Shown piece after piece: positions 43,295 to 50,617 of a DNA stretch of 53,267 bases. This stretch comes from Lysobacteraceae bacterium. GTDB lineage: Bacteria > Pseudomonadota > Gammaproteobacteria > Xanthomonadales > Rhodanobacteraceae. Both the position numbers and the translations under genes were made by a program. The notes beneath the pieces were generated by a model. That model ran no database searches, was not told the origin of the DNA, and worked only from the letters and a program-made list of their open reading frames with translations. The stretch covers positions 1-53,267 of the forward strand of contig JAGWPB010000010.1 in assembly GCA_028870665.1 (NCBI GenBank), read 5' to 3'. Numbering within the stretch: the stretch's first letter is position 1; every line of letters begins with the position of its first letter.

Positions 43295-44296
43295 TCAGGG
43301 TGCGCCGGTCAGGAATCGCGTCAGCGCGTCGGCCGTGGCGCGCGGTTCTTCCATGATCGGCATGTGGCCGCAGCCATTGAGCAGGCTGGTGCCGATCTGC
43401 GGTGCCGCGACCAGGCCCTTGCGCAGCGCGTCCAGCGCGGAGGGATCGATCACGCGATCGTCGTTGCACCACAGGCCCAGCACCGGCATGGTCAGCCGCG
43501 GCAGCACCGGTACCAGCGCATCGGCGTCGGCCGGTGCGCGCAGTCGTGCCAGGGTGGCATCGAGGAAGGGTTGCGCGGCGACATTGCGCGCGATCAGCAC
43601 GTCGGCGATGCGCGCGGGCACAAACGGCGGCCTGGCGAAGATCAGCCGCATGAAGCGCGCGAACTGCGCGCGGTCGCTGTAGGCGAAGGGGTTGTGGCCT
43701 TCGGCCACGGCGCGCGCGAAGGCGTTGGGCCGGAACGGCAGGCCGGCCGTATCGAGCAGCGCCAGCGCTGCCACGCGATCGGGGTGCTCGGCGGCATAGA
43801 CGCCGGCGATGGCGCCGCCCATCGAGTGTCCGGCCAGCGCGAAGTGCTGCAGCTTCAGCGCATCGACGAAACCCGCCAGCCGCCGCGCCTGGGCATGCAC
43901 GCCGGCATCGGCGCCGGGGATCGGCGAGGAGGCGCCGTAGCCGGGCAGGTCGGGGATCAGCAGATGAAAATTGCGCACGAGATAACGCGCGGTCGGCAGC
44001 CAGTTTTCGCGCGAGCCGCCGAAGCCGTGCAGCAGCACCAGCGTCGGGCCCTTGCCGCCCTCGTAGTACACCCAGTGCGTCGCGCCCACCTGCAGCGTGC
44101 GGGTGTGCAGGTCGGCCTGCCAGGACTGCAGCGCGTAGTCGCCGCGCAGCAGCAGCCCGGGAGCGAGCAGATACGCGCTGCCGGCGCCCAGCGCGATCAC
44201 CAGCAGCAGCACGCCGAGGGCTTTCAGCCGGCGCAGCAGCAGCGTGCGCAGCGTGGAGCGCGGCGACTGGGCACGCGCATCAGGGTCGGCCCTCAC
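43295..44296 (-). CDS. Membrane-anchored alpha/beta hydrolase
   Basis: 333 aa from a GTG whose GTGA overlaps the ubiE stop, implying translational coupling; the frame continues upstream only as a shadow of ubiE. An N-terminal membrane helix (about 20-42, LGVLLLVIALGAGSAYLLA) precedes the hydrolase fold: LLHGFGGSRENW, LAGHSMGGAIAGVYA (nucleophile Ser), an Asp in CNDDRVIDP and a His in GCGHMPIMEEP. Resembles lipase/esterase or ring-cleavage product hydrolase types. Coupling to ubiE may only reflect co-transcription; a role in quinone metabolism is not shown by the sequence. Confidence 0.88.
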   Translation of the reverse strand: MRADPDARAQSPRSTLRTLLLRRLKALGVLLLVIALGAGSAYLLAPGLLLRGDYALQSWQADLHTRTLQVGATHWVYYEGGKGPTLVLLHGFGGSRENWLPTARYLVRNFHLLIPDLPGYGASSPIPGADAGVHAQARRLAGFVDALKLQHFALAGHSMGGAIAGVYAAEHPDRVAALALLDTAGLPFRPNAFARAVAEGHNPFAYSDRAQFARFMRLIFARPPFVPARIADVLIARNVAAQPFLDATLARLRAPADADALVPVLPRLTMPVLGLWCNDDRVIDPSALDALRKGLVAAPQIGTSLLNGCGHMPIMEEPRATADALTRFLTGAP

Positions 44297-45039
44297 AGCC
44301 GGTAACCGCGGTGGATGGCGACGATCCCGGCACTGAGATTGCGCACCTCGACGTGGGCCAGGCCCGCGCTTTCCATCATGGCCTTGAGCGTGGCCTGATC
44401 GGGGTGTTTGCGGATCGACTCGGCCAGGTAGCGGTAGCTGTCGGCGTCGCCGGCGATCAGCTGCCCCAGCCGCGGCAGCACGCGGAACGAATGCAGGTCG
44501 TACAGCGGCGCCAGGGCGGGCGCGGTGAGGCGCGAGAATTCCAGCACCAGAGCGCGGCCGCCGGTCTTGAGCACGCGCCGCATCTCGGCCAGCGCGCGCT
44601 CCTTGTCGGTGACGTTGCGCAGGCCGAAGGCGATGGTCACGGCGTCGAAACTCTGATCCGCAAACGGCAGCGCCTCGGCGTCGAGCTGCGCCCAGTCCAG
44701 TCCGCGCACCAGGCCGCGGTCGGTCAGGCGGTCGCGACCGACGCCGAGCATCGCCGCGTTGATGTCGCCGACGACCACGCTGCCGCCGGCGCCGACGCGC
44801 GGCAGCAGCAGCGCGGCGATGTCGCCGGTGCCGCCGGCCAGATCCAGCACACGGTCGCCAGCGCGCACGCCGCTGCCGGCGACGAAGTGGCGCTTCCAGA
44901 GGCGGTGCATGCCGAACGACATCAGGTCGTTCATCAGGTCGTAGCGGGCGGCGACCGACGTGAACACCGCGCCGACCAGTTTCCGCTTCTCGGTCACCGG
45001 GACTTCGCGGTAGCCGAAGTGGGTGGTGGATTCGTTCAT
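44293..45039 (-). CDS. ubiE: Bifunctional demethylmenaquinone / 2-polyprenyl-benzoquinol methyltransferase
   Basis: 248 aa. SAM-dependent C-methyltransferase of ubiquinone and menaquinone synthesis. It starts MNESTTHFGYREVPVTEK, with KRKLVGAVFTSVAARYDLMN and NDLMSFGMHRLWKR, SAM motif I VLDLAGGTGDIA, and the diagnostic AFGLRNVTDKERALAEMRRV plus SYRYLAESIRKHPDQATL blocks. Quinones made through this step would also be the electron acceptors for the sulfur operon divergently encoded next to it. Confidence 0.97.
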   Translation of the reverse strand: MNESTTHFGYREVPVTEKRKLVGAVFTSVAARYDLMNDLMSFGMHRLWKRHFVAGSGVRAGDRVLDLAGGTGDIAALLLPRVGAGGSVVVGDINAAMLGVGRDRLTDRGLVRGLDWAQLDAEALPFADQSFDAVTIAFGLRNVTDKERALAEMRRVLKTGGRALVLEFSRLTAPALAPLYDLHSFRVLPRLGQLIAGDADSYRYLAESIRKHPDQATLKAMMESAGLAHVEVRNLSAGIVAIHRGYRL

Positions 45040-45267
45040 CGCGGAGCGCTCGCTGCCGATGGCTGGAGCGGCCTATGGTAGCTCGCGTGGCAGTGCAACA
45101 TGCGCGATGGATCAGATTGGCAAGGCATGGCGCACGGCGCATGCTGCGATGGCAAAAACATCAGCGCCGCTTATGGCTCGACCGCAGGCATCTTTATTAG
45201 ACGCAACTGAAGCAGCGGCGTAGATTGCGCGGGCGCGCTTCGCGCTTCGTCCATTGGGAGGACTGTC

Positions 45268-45822
45268 ATGAACATGCGTTCCGTCGTGCTTTCGCTGGCT
45301 GCCGCCGTGGCGTTTTCCTCGACCGCCTTCGCCGCGCAGCCCCCGGGCTTCTGGACGATGCCCGCGATCAAGGATTTCGGCCCGGTGCATGTCTGGCCCG
45401 AGGCGGTCGACCGCCCCAGCGCCCACGCCACCTACAAGTCGCTGTTCGATGTGACCCAGGGCAATCCGGCGGCCGACAAGGTCAATCCCGGTCTCGATCA
45501 CATCGCGCGCGCGGTCAACACCTTCGCTGCCGCCGGCGTGCCGCTGAGCCATCTGAAATTCGACGTGATCATCCACGGCGGCGTCACGCCGATCGCGCTG
45601 GGCGAGAAGGCCTACATGGCCAAGTACGGTCACGCCAATCCGAACCTGGCGGTGATCGCGGCGCTGAAGAAGGCCGGCGTCAACGTGATGGTGTGCGGCA
45701 ACGCGCTGGGCGACATGGAGTTCACCCCGGCCGAGGTCAATCCCGACGTCAAGGTGGCGCTGTCGGCATTGTCGACGCTGATCATCCAGCAGGACCAGGG
45801 TTACGCGCTGATCCGCATGTGA
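45268..45822 (+). CDS. Exported DsrE-family protein
   Basis: 184 aa with a signal peptide (MNMRSVVLSLAAAVAFSSTA, cleavage near FAA-QP) after a GGAGGA ribosome-binding site. The DsrE/DsrF-like fold is suggested by LKFDVIIHGGVTPIA and GVNVMVCGNALGDM, the latter with the single mature cysteine (Cys143) where sulfur-carrying members bear theirs. DsrE-type proteins pass sulfane sulfur in sulfur oxidation; this one would act in the periplasm. It opens a six-gene operon whose other products oxidise or bind sulfur oxyanions. A weak -10-like TAGATT lies at 45221-45226. It could instead be an unrelated DsrE-fold protein. Confidence 0.82.
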   Translation: MNMRSVVLSLAAAVAFSSTAFAAQPPGFWTMPAIKDFGPVHVWPEAVDRPSAHATYKSLFDVTQGNPAADKVNPGLDHIARAVNTFAAAGVPLSHLKFDVIIHGGVTPIALGEKAYMAKYGHANPNLAVIAALKKAGVNVMVCGNALGDMEFTPAEVNPDVKVALSALSTLIIQQDQGYALIRM

Positions 45823-45904
45823 TCCGGTGCGCCGCCGCCGCGCGGTTGCGCCGTCGTGGCGCGGCCGCGCGGTCTTGCTTGCATTCGATCGTCGAGGAGT
45901 GGTC

Positions 45905-46918
45905 ATGAGACTGCATCGCAAACCCTGGTTGCCGGCCGTGCTGTGCGTGCTCGGCGCGTCCGGCTTCGCCGCTGCCCAGGCCGCCGACACCGGCAAGCCG
46001 GTGACAGCGCCCCGCTACAACGAAACCCTGTATCCGCCGTGGTCGCACGGCGCGAACAACCCGGCCCTGCACAAGGGGCTGGAGTTCACCATCCCCGAAG
46101 TCGATTCGATGCCCGATTTCCACGGCAGCATCAACGACCCGCAGCTGGTGATCTACGTCGGCGGCAACTACTACTTCGCGATGGCGCCGCTGGTGCAGGC
46201 CTTCGAAGCCGAGCATCCCGCGCTGCGCGGCCGGATCTTCTACGTCACCATCCCGCCCGGACTGCTGATCAAGGCGATGGAGCAGGGCAACACCTTCACC
46301 TCCGGCAACATGACCTTCACCGTCGCGCCGGATATCTATGCCGCGGGCCTGAAGAAGGTGAAAGAGCAGATCGCGGCCGGCAAGCTGGTGGCGCCGGCGG
46401 TGCCCTATGTCACCAACGACCTGACCATCATGGTGCCCAGGGGCAACCCCGCCGGCATCAAGACGCTCAACGACCTTGGCAGACCCGGTGTGCGCCTGGT
46501 GATGCCGAACCCGGCATGGGAAGGCGTGTCGCGGCAGATCGAGGCCAGCCTGCGCAAGGCGGGCGGCCCGGCGCTGGAGCAGACGGTGTACGCCACCAAG
46601 GTCAAGGACGGCCAGACCGTGCTGACCCACATCCATCACCGGCAGACGCCGCTGTTCCTGATGCAGGGGCTCGGCGATGCCGGCATCACCTGGAAGTCGG
46701 AGGCGATCTTCCAGGAGCAGGCCGGGCATCCGATCAGCCACGTCGACATTCCCGCGCAGTACAACACCACGGCGATCTATGGCGCGGCCATGGTCAAGGG
46801 CGCGGCGCACCCCGCGGCGGCCAGGGCGTGGCTGGAGTTCCTGCGTTCGCCGGCGGCGCTGAAGATCTTCGAGCGCTACGGTTTCAAGGCGGCGCCCGCC
46901 TCCGCGACCCGGGAGTAA
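45905..46918 (+). CDS. Periplasmic substrate-binding protein 1 (molybdate/sulfate-like)
   Basis: 337 aa, ATG preceded by GAGGAG; signal peptide cleaved near AQA-AD. The body follows the type II binding-protein fold: LVIYVGGNYYFAMAPLVQAF, an inter-lobe VTNDLTIMVPRGNPAGIKTL, GVRLVMPNPAWEG, and the C-terminal AAARAWLEFLRSPAALKIFE typical of ModA/sulfate-binding relatives. Ligand residues cannot be assigned. It is followed three bases later by a second binding protein, but no permease or ABC ATPase is in the window, so it may deliver an oxyanion to a periplasmic enzyme or sensor rather than a transporter. Sulfate/thiosulfate/molybdate-binding-type genes are also known beside doxDA in Acidithiobacillus. 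Confidence 0.82.
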   Translation: MRLHRKPWLPAVLCVLGASGFAAAQAADTGKPVTAPRYNETLYPPWSHGANNPALHKGLEFTIPEVDSMPDFHGSINDPQLVIYVGGNYYFAMAPLVQAFEAEHPALRGRIFYVTIPPGLLIKAMEQGNTFTSGNMTFTVAPDIYAAGLKKVKEQIAAGKLVAPAVPYVTNDLTIMVPRGNPAGIKTLNDLGRPGVRLVMPNPAWEGVSRQIEASLRKAGGPALEQTVYATKVKDGQTVLTHIHHRQTPLFLMQGLGDAGITWKSEAIFQEQAGHPISHVDIPAQYNTTAIYGAAMVKGAAHPAAARAWLEFLRSPAALKIFERYGFKAAPASATRE

Positions 46919-46921
46919 GCG

Positions 46922-47701
46922 ATGAGGGTGTGGCCGCTGGGCGTCCCGGTGTTGCTGGCGTGCGCGCTGGCACTGCCGTGTGCCGCCGCGGCCGGCGTGG
47001 TGCGGGTGTTCGGCCCCGGCGGGCCGGCGCCGGCGATGAAAGCCGCGGCCGTGGCGTTCGAAAAGCTGCACCCGGGTGTCAGCGTCCAGGTCACGGCCGG
47101 GCCGACGCCGCGATGGATCGCCGCCGCGCGCGCCGAGGGCGATGTGATCTACAGCGGATCGGAAGCGATGATGGCCGAGTTCGAGCACGATCTCGCCGGC
47201 GTGCTCGACCCGACCACGATCGAGCCGCTGTATCTGCGCCCCGCGGTGATCCTGGTGCGGCCGGGCAACCCCGATCAGATCACCGGTGTTGATGACCTGC
47301 TCAAGCCGGGAGTCAGGGTGATGGTGGTCAACGGCGCCGGCCAGGTCGGACTGTGGGAGGACATCGTCGGTCGCGACGGCGATATCGCCACGGTGCGCGA
47401 TTTCCGCCGCAACATCGTCTACGCCGCGCCGAACAGCGCGCTGGCGCTGAAGCGCTGGCGGGACGATCCGTCAGTCCAGGCCTGGCTGATCTACAACATC
47501 TGGGCGATCGCCCATCCGGGCGTGGCCGACATCGTGCCGCTGGAACCGCGCTATCGCCTGTATCGCGACTGCGGCGCGGGCCTCACCGCGCGCGGCCGGG
47601 CGAGTGCCGAGGCGCGCGCGTTCGTCGCGTTCCTGCGCGATGCGCGAGGGCAGGCGATCTTCGCGCACTGGGGCTGGCAGCAGCAGTTCCGTGCGCCGTG
47701 A
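46922..47701 (+). CDS. Periplasmic substrate-binding protein 2 (ModA-like)
   Basis: 259 aa with a signal peptide (MRVWPLGVPVLLACALALPC, cleavage near AAA-GV). The mature part begins VVRVFGPGGPAPAMKAAAVA, the standard first strand and helix of ModA-type proteins, with ITGVDDLLKPGVRVMVVNGA in the middle and FVAFLRDARGQAIFAHWGW at the end. It lies between binding protein 1 and a cytochrome, with gaps of 3 and 14 bases. Not a duplicate of its neighbour at the sequence level, so the two may bind different oxyanions. No transporter partner is present. Confidence 0.8.
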   Translation: MRVWPLGVPVLLACALALPCAAAAGVVRVFGPGGPAPAMKAAAVAFEKLHPGVSVQVTAGPTPRWIAAARAEGDVIYSGSEAMMAEFEHDLAGVLDPTTIEPLYLRPAVILVRPGNPDQITGVDDLLKPGVRVMVVNGAGQVGLWEDIVGRDGDIATVRDFRRNIVYAAPNSALALKRWRDDPSVQAWLIYNIWAIAHPGVADIVPLEPRYRLYRDCGAGLTARGRASAEARAFVAFLRDARGQAIFAHWGWQQQFRAP

Positions 47702-47715
47702 GGCACGCAGATGCC

Positions 47716-48381
47716 ATGCGGACCGTGCGGCGGCGCGCCCTGGGTGCCGCGTTCGTGTTCGTCACCGGGCCGGCGCTGCAGGCACAAGGCGTCGATGCCG
47801 TGCAGATCGTGATGCACGGCAATGGCCGCGGCGCGCACGCCTGCGCCGCCTGTCATGGCAACCACGCCGAGGGCAACCGGCTCGCCGGCATTCCGCATCT
47901 GGCGGGGCTGCCCGATGCCTATCTGACCCGCCAGTTGACGCATTTCCGGGCCGAGGCCCGCGACAACCCCAGCATGCAGGTGATCGCGCACACCCTGACG
48001 CCGGCCGAGATCGTCGCGCTGGCCCGCTATTTCGCCGCGCTGGCGCCGCCGCCGCCCGCGTCCGTGACCGCGCCGCCGCCGGCGCTCGGCATCGCGCTGG
48101 CGGTGCAGGGCCGCGGTGCCGTGCCCGCCTGCGCCGCCTGCCACGGTCCCGGCGGCGTCGGTCTGGGCGACGAATTCCCGCCGCTCGCGGGCCAGTCCGC
48201 GCTGTATATCCGGCGGCAGCTCGAGGCCTGGCAACAGGGCCGGCGCCCCCCCGGCCCGCTGGGCCTGATGGGCGCGATCGCCAGGCGGCTGACGGCGGCC
48301 GAGATCGCGGCGGTCGCCGCGTACTATGAGCAGCAGCCTGCCATCCCCGTGGCGGCCGCAAGCAGCAAGGACGTGCCGTGA
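47716..48381 (+). CDS. Diheme c-type cytochrome
   Basis: 221 aa with an Arg-rich signal peptide (MRTVRRRALGAAFVFVTGPA). Two heme sites, both CAACH (43-47 and 139-143), sit in two similar cytochrome c domains (CAACHGNHAEGN and CAACHGPGGVG), each followed by PHLAGLPDAYLTRQL or PPLAGQSALYIRRQL. This is the cytochrome c4/c-553 type pattern. A GTG at 47698 overlapping the previous stop is an alternative start. It probably accepts electrons from the TsdA-like protein and passes them to a terminal oxidase. Confidence 0.9.
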   Translation: MRTVRRRALGAAFVFVTGPALQAQGVDAVQIVMHGNGRGAHACAACHGNHAEGNRLAGIPHLAGLPDAYLTRQLTHFRAEARDNPSMQVIAHTLTPAEIVALARYFAALAPPPPASVTAPPPALGIALAVQGRGAVPACAACHGPGGVGLGDEFPPLAGQSALYIRRQLEAWQQGRRPPGPLGLMGAIARRLTAAEIAAVAAYYEQQPAIPVAAASSKDVP

Positions 48382-49427
48382 ACGCGCGCAGTGCCTGCCG
48401 GGGCCGACTCGCCCTGCTGGCAGCGGCGGTCGGTCTGGCCGGATGCACGCAACACGGCGCATCGCCGCCACCCGCCGCCACGGCGCGCGTGCTGCCGGCC
48501 GCGCCGGCCGCGGTGGCATTCACGCCCCCGCCGCGCCGCGCCATCCCGGACGATGCATTCGGCGCCGTCGTGCGCCAGGGCGAAGCGCTGTTCACCCGCA
48601 CCGGCCAGGCGGCGCCGCAATTCGTCGGCAATGCGCTGACCTGCCAGAACTGCCATCTCGATGCCGGACGTCTGGCCGACAGCGCGCCGCTGTGGGCCGC
48701 ATGGGTGGGTTATCCCGTCTATCGCAGCAAGACCGGGCACGTCAACACGTTCGCCGAGCGCCTGCAAGGCTGCTTCCGCTTCAGCATGAACGGCAAGGCG
48801 CCGCCGCTGGGGGACCCGGTGCTGGTCGCGTTGGAATCCTACAGTTACTGGATGGCGACCGGCGCACCGACCCATGTCACGCTGGCCGGCGCCGGCTACC
48901 CGATCCTGCCGCAGCCGGAGCAGACGCCGGACCGTGTCCGAGGCAAAGCCGTCTATACCGCCAAATGCTCGATCTGCCACGGCGCCGAGGGTCGCGGCCG
49001 CGAAGCCTGGGGCAGGCTGGCGTTCCCGCCGCTGTGGGGGCCGGACTCGTTCAACTGGGGCGCGGGCATGGGCAACGTCAACCTCGCCGCCGGCTTCATC
49101 AAGGCCAACATGCCGCTGGGCAACGGCTGGAGCCTGAGCGACCAGGAGGCTTGGGACGTGGCGCTGTACGTGGATAGCCAGGAGCGACCGCAGGATCCGC
49201 GCTATACCGGTGACGTCGCCGAGACCCGCGCGCGTTTTCACGATACCCCGATGTCGATGTACGGACGTGTCGTTGACGGCCATGTCCTCGGCAGCGTCGC
49301 GCCGCAAGCAGGCGCTCGCCCGCGCCCGCCGTCGGCGGATCGGCCCGCGGCGGCGGCATTCGTGCGCCGCCGCGGGCGCGCTGCACCAGCAACCCCTCAA
49401 CCCCGGACCACCAAGGAGCAACCATGA
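48378..49427 (+). CDS. TsdA-like diheme cytochrome c lipoprotein (thiosulfate dehydrogenase family)
   Basis: 349 aa from a GTG overlapping the previous stop. A lipobox LAGC (Cys23) makes it an outer- or inner-membrane lipoprotein. Heme 1 is CQNCH (89-93) in NALTCQNCHLDAG, heme 2 is CSICH (197-201). Between them HVNTFAERLQGCFRFSMNGK closely follows TsdA, the enzyme that joins two thiosulfates into tetrathionate; Cys132 is conserved-looking there. The last 45 residues after YGRVVDGHVLGS are Pro/Arg/Ala-rich and read through a 13-base perfect hairpin (49343-49377), so the ancestral stop may have been lost. Stop overlaps the doxDA start. Confidence 0.85.
   Translation: MNARSACRGRLALLAAAVGLAGCTQHGASPPPAATARVLPAAPAAVAFTPPPRRAIPDDAFGAVVRQGEALFTRTGQAAPQFVGNALTCQNCHLDAGRLADSAPLWAAWVGYPVYRSKTGHVNTFAERLQGCFRFSMNGKAPPLGDPVLVALESYSYWMATGAPTHVTLAGAGYPILPQPEQTPDRVRGKAVYTAKCSICHGAEGRGREAWGRLAFPPLWGPDSFNWGAGMGNVNLAAGFIKANMPLGNGWSLSDQEAWDVALYVDSQERPQDPRYTGDVAETRARFHDTPMSMYGRVVDGHVLGSVAPQAGARPRPPSADRPAAAAFVRRRGRAAPATPQPRTTKEQP
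49343..49377 (+). repeat. Perfect 13-base hairpin inside the 3' end of the TsdA-like gene
   Basis: GCCCGCGGCGGCG and CGCCGCCGCGGGC flank a 9-base loop, about 35 bases before the doxDA ribosome-binding site. It could pause ribosomes or protect the upstream mRNA, changing the ratio of the two products. Confidence 0.8.
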
Positions 49428-50494
49428 ACACGCAGCGATCGATCGAAGCCGGCGGCAGCGCCACCGCGGATGGCTGGCGGCTTGCCGCCGTGGCCCTGCT
49501 GGCGGTGCGCTTCGTGCAGGGCTGGATCTTCTGGGGCGGCGGCAGTCGGCGTTTCATCTACGCGCCGAGCAAGCTCGACCCGCACGCGTCGAGCTGGATG
49601 GCCAACAAGTTCCAGTCGGCGATGCCCGGCGCGCTGCTCGGCATGGATCATGTCGTCGATTACATGCTGCACCACTTCACCCTGCTGTATGCCGGCGTGA
49701 TCGTGTTCAGCGCCGCCGAGCTGATCTTCGGCCTGTTCCTGATCTTCGGCTTCATGACCCGACTGTCGGCGCTGGTCACGATCGGGATCAGCGTCGTGCT
49801 GATGCTGCTGTTCGGCTGGCAGGGTGCGACCTGCATCGATGAATGGACCATGGCCGCGAGCAACTTCGCCATGGGTGTGACCCTGTTCGTGGCCGGCTCG
49901 GCAGCCTGGTCCGTCGACAGCTGGATGCTGCGGCGCAATCCCGCGCTGGCCGGTCGCGGCTGGTTCCAGTGGTTCGGCAGCGGCACCTGGAGCGCGCAGC
50001 GGGTCAATCGCCTGGGCCTGATCGGCGCCATCGTCACCGTGCTGTTCGTGGTGCTGACCTACAACGACTTCCGCGGCTCGGTGATCACGCCCTTCCACGG
50101 CGGCCCGGTCAGTCCGGCCAAGCATCACATCAGCCTGTCGGCGGGCAGCGTCGGCGCCGACGGTTCGGTGCGCTTCACCGCGTATCTGGATGCCGGCACG
50201 CCGGCCGAGCCGGCCAACATCATCCGCGCCGAGCTGATCGGCGCGCAGGGTCAGGTGATCGAGGCGTGGGACGGCGCCACACTGGCGGCGCTGCCGAAGA
50301 CCGCCTTCGCCAACGACTACGACTACAACAAGTTCGCTCCGGGCTACGCCGGCATCACCGCCAAGATGGGCGCGCGCGCGGCCATCAGCCTGCCGCCGGC
50401 ACAGCCGGGCCTGAGCCTGGCCAACGGCACTTATGCCGTGGTCCTGCACAGCGTCAACGGCCACAGCTATACCTTGCAGGTGAAGCGTCCTTGA
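49424..50494 (+). CDS. doxDA: DoxD-DoxA fusion (thiosulfate:quinone oxidoreductase)
   Basis: 356 aa, AAGGAG ribosome-binding site and an ATGA overlap with the TsdA-like gene. The N-terminal DoxD/DoxX-like part (about 1-185) has four or so membrane helices (FVQGWIFWGGGSRRFIYAPS, LLYAGVIVFSAAELIFGLFL and others). After another helix (about 200-215) the DoxA-like periplasmic domain follows (about 220-356: NDFRGSVITPFHGGPVSP and an Ig-like strand-rich body ending SVNGHSYTLQVKRP). DoxDA oxidises thiosulfate to tetrathionate and reduces quinone; the fused form is known from Acidithiobacillus. With the TsdA-like protein the operon would hold two thiosulfate-oxidising routes. Confidence 0.88.
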   Translation: MNTQRSIEAGGSATADGWRLAAVALLAVRFVQGWIFWGGGSRRFIYAPSKLDPHASSWMANKFQSAMPGALLGMDHVVDYMLHHFTLLYAGVIVFSAAELIFGLFLIFGFMTRLSALVTIGISVVLMLLFGWQGATCIDEWTMAASNFAMGVTLFVAGSAAWSVDSWMLRRNPALAGRGWFQWFGSGTWSAQRVNRLGLIGAIVTVLFVVLTYNDFRGSVITPFHGGPVSPAKHHISLSAGSVGADGSVRFTAYLDAGTPAEPANIIRAELIGAQGQVIEAWDGATLAALPKTAFANDYDYNKFAPGYAGITAKMGARAAISLPPAQPGLSLANGTYAVVLHSVNGHSYTLQVKRP

Positions 50495-50502
50495 GACGCG
50501 CG

Positions 50503-50532
50503 CTGCCGCCGCGCCGACCGGCGCGGCGGCAG
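50503..50532. terminator. Terminator hairpin between doxDA and plsB
   Basis: CTGCCGCCGCGCC and GGCGCGGCGGCAG pair perfectly over 13 bases with a GACC loop, eight bases after the doxDA stop. Followed by GGTTTCC rather than a full T-run. It lies between convergent genes. Confidence 0.75.
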
Positions 50533-50617
50533 GGTTTCCGCATGCGCGGGGCCATCGCTGGCCGGGGGCGGCCGCCGGATCCGGCACGCAGGCACTTTGC
50601 GCAGCGCGGCGTCGGAC

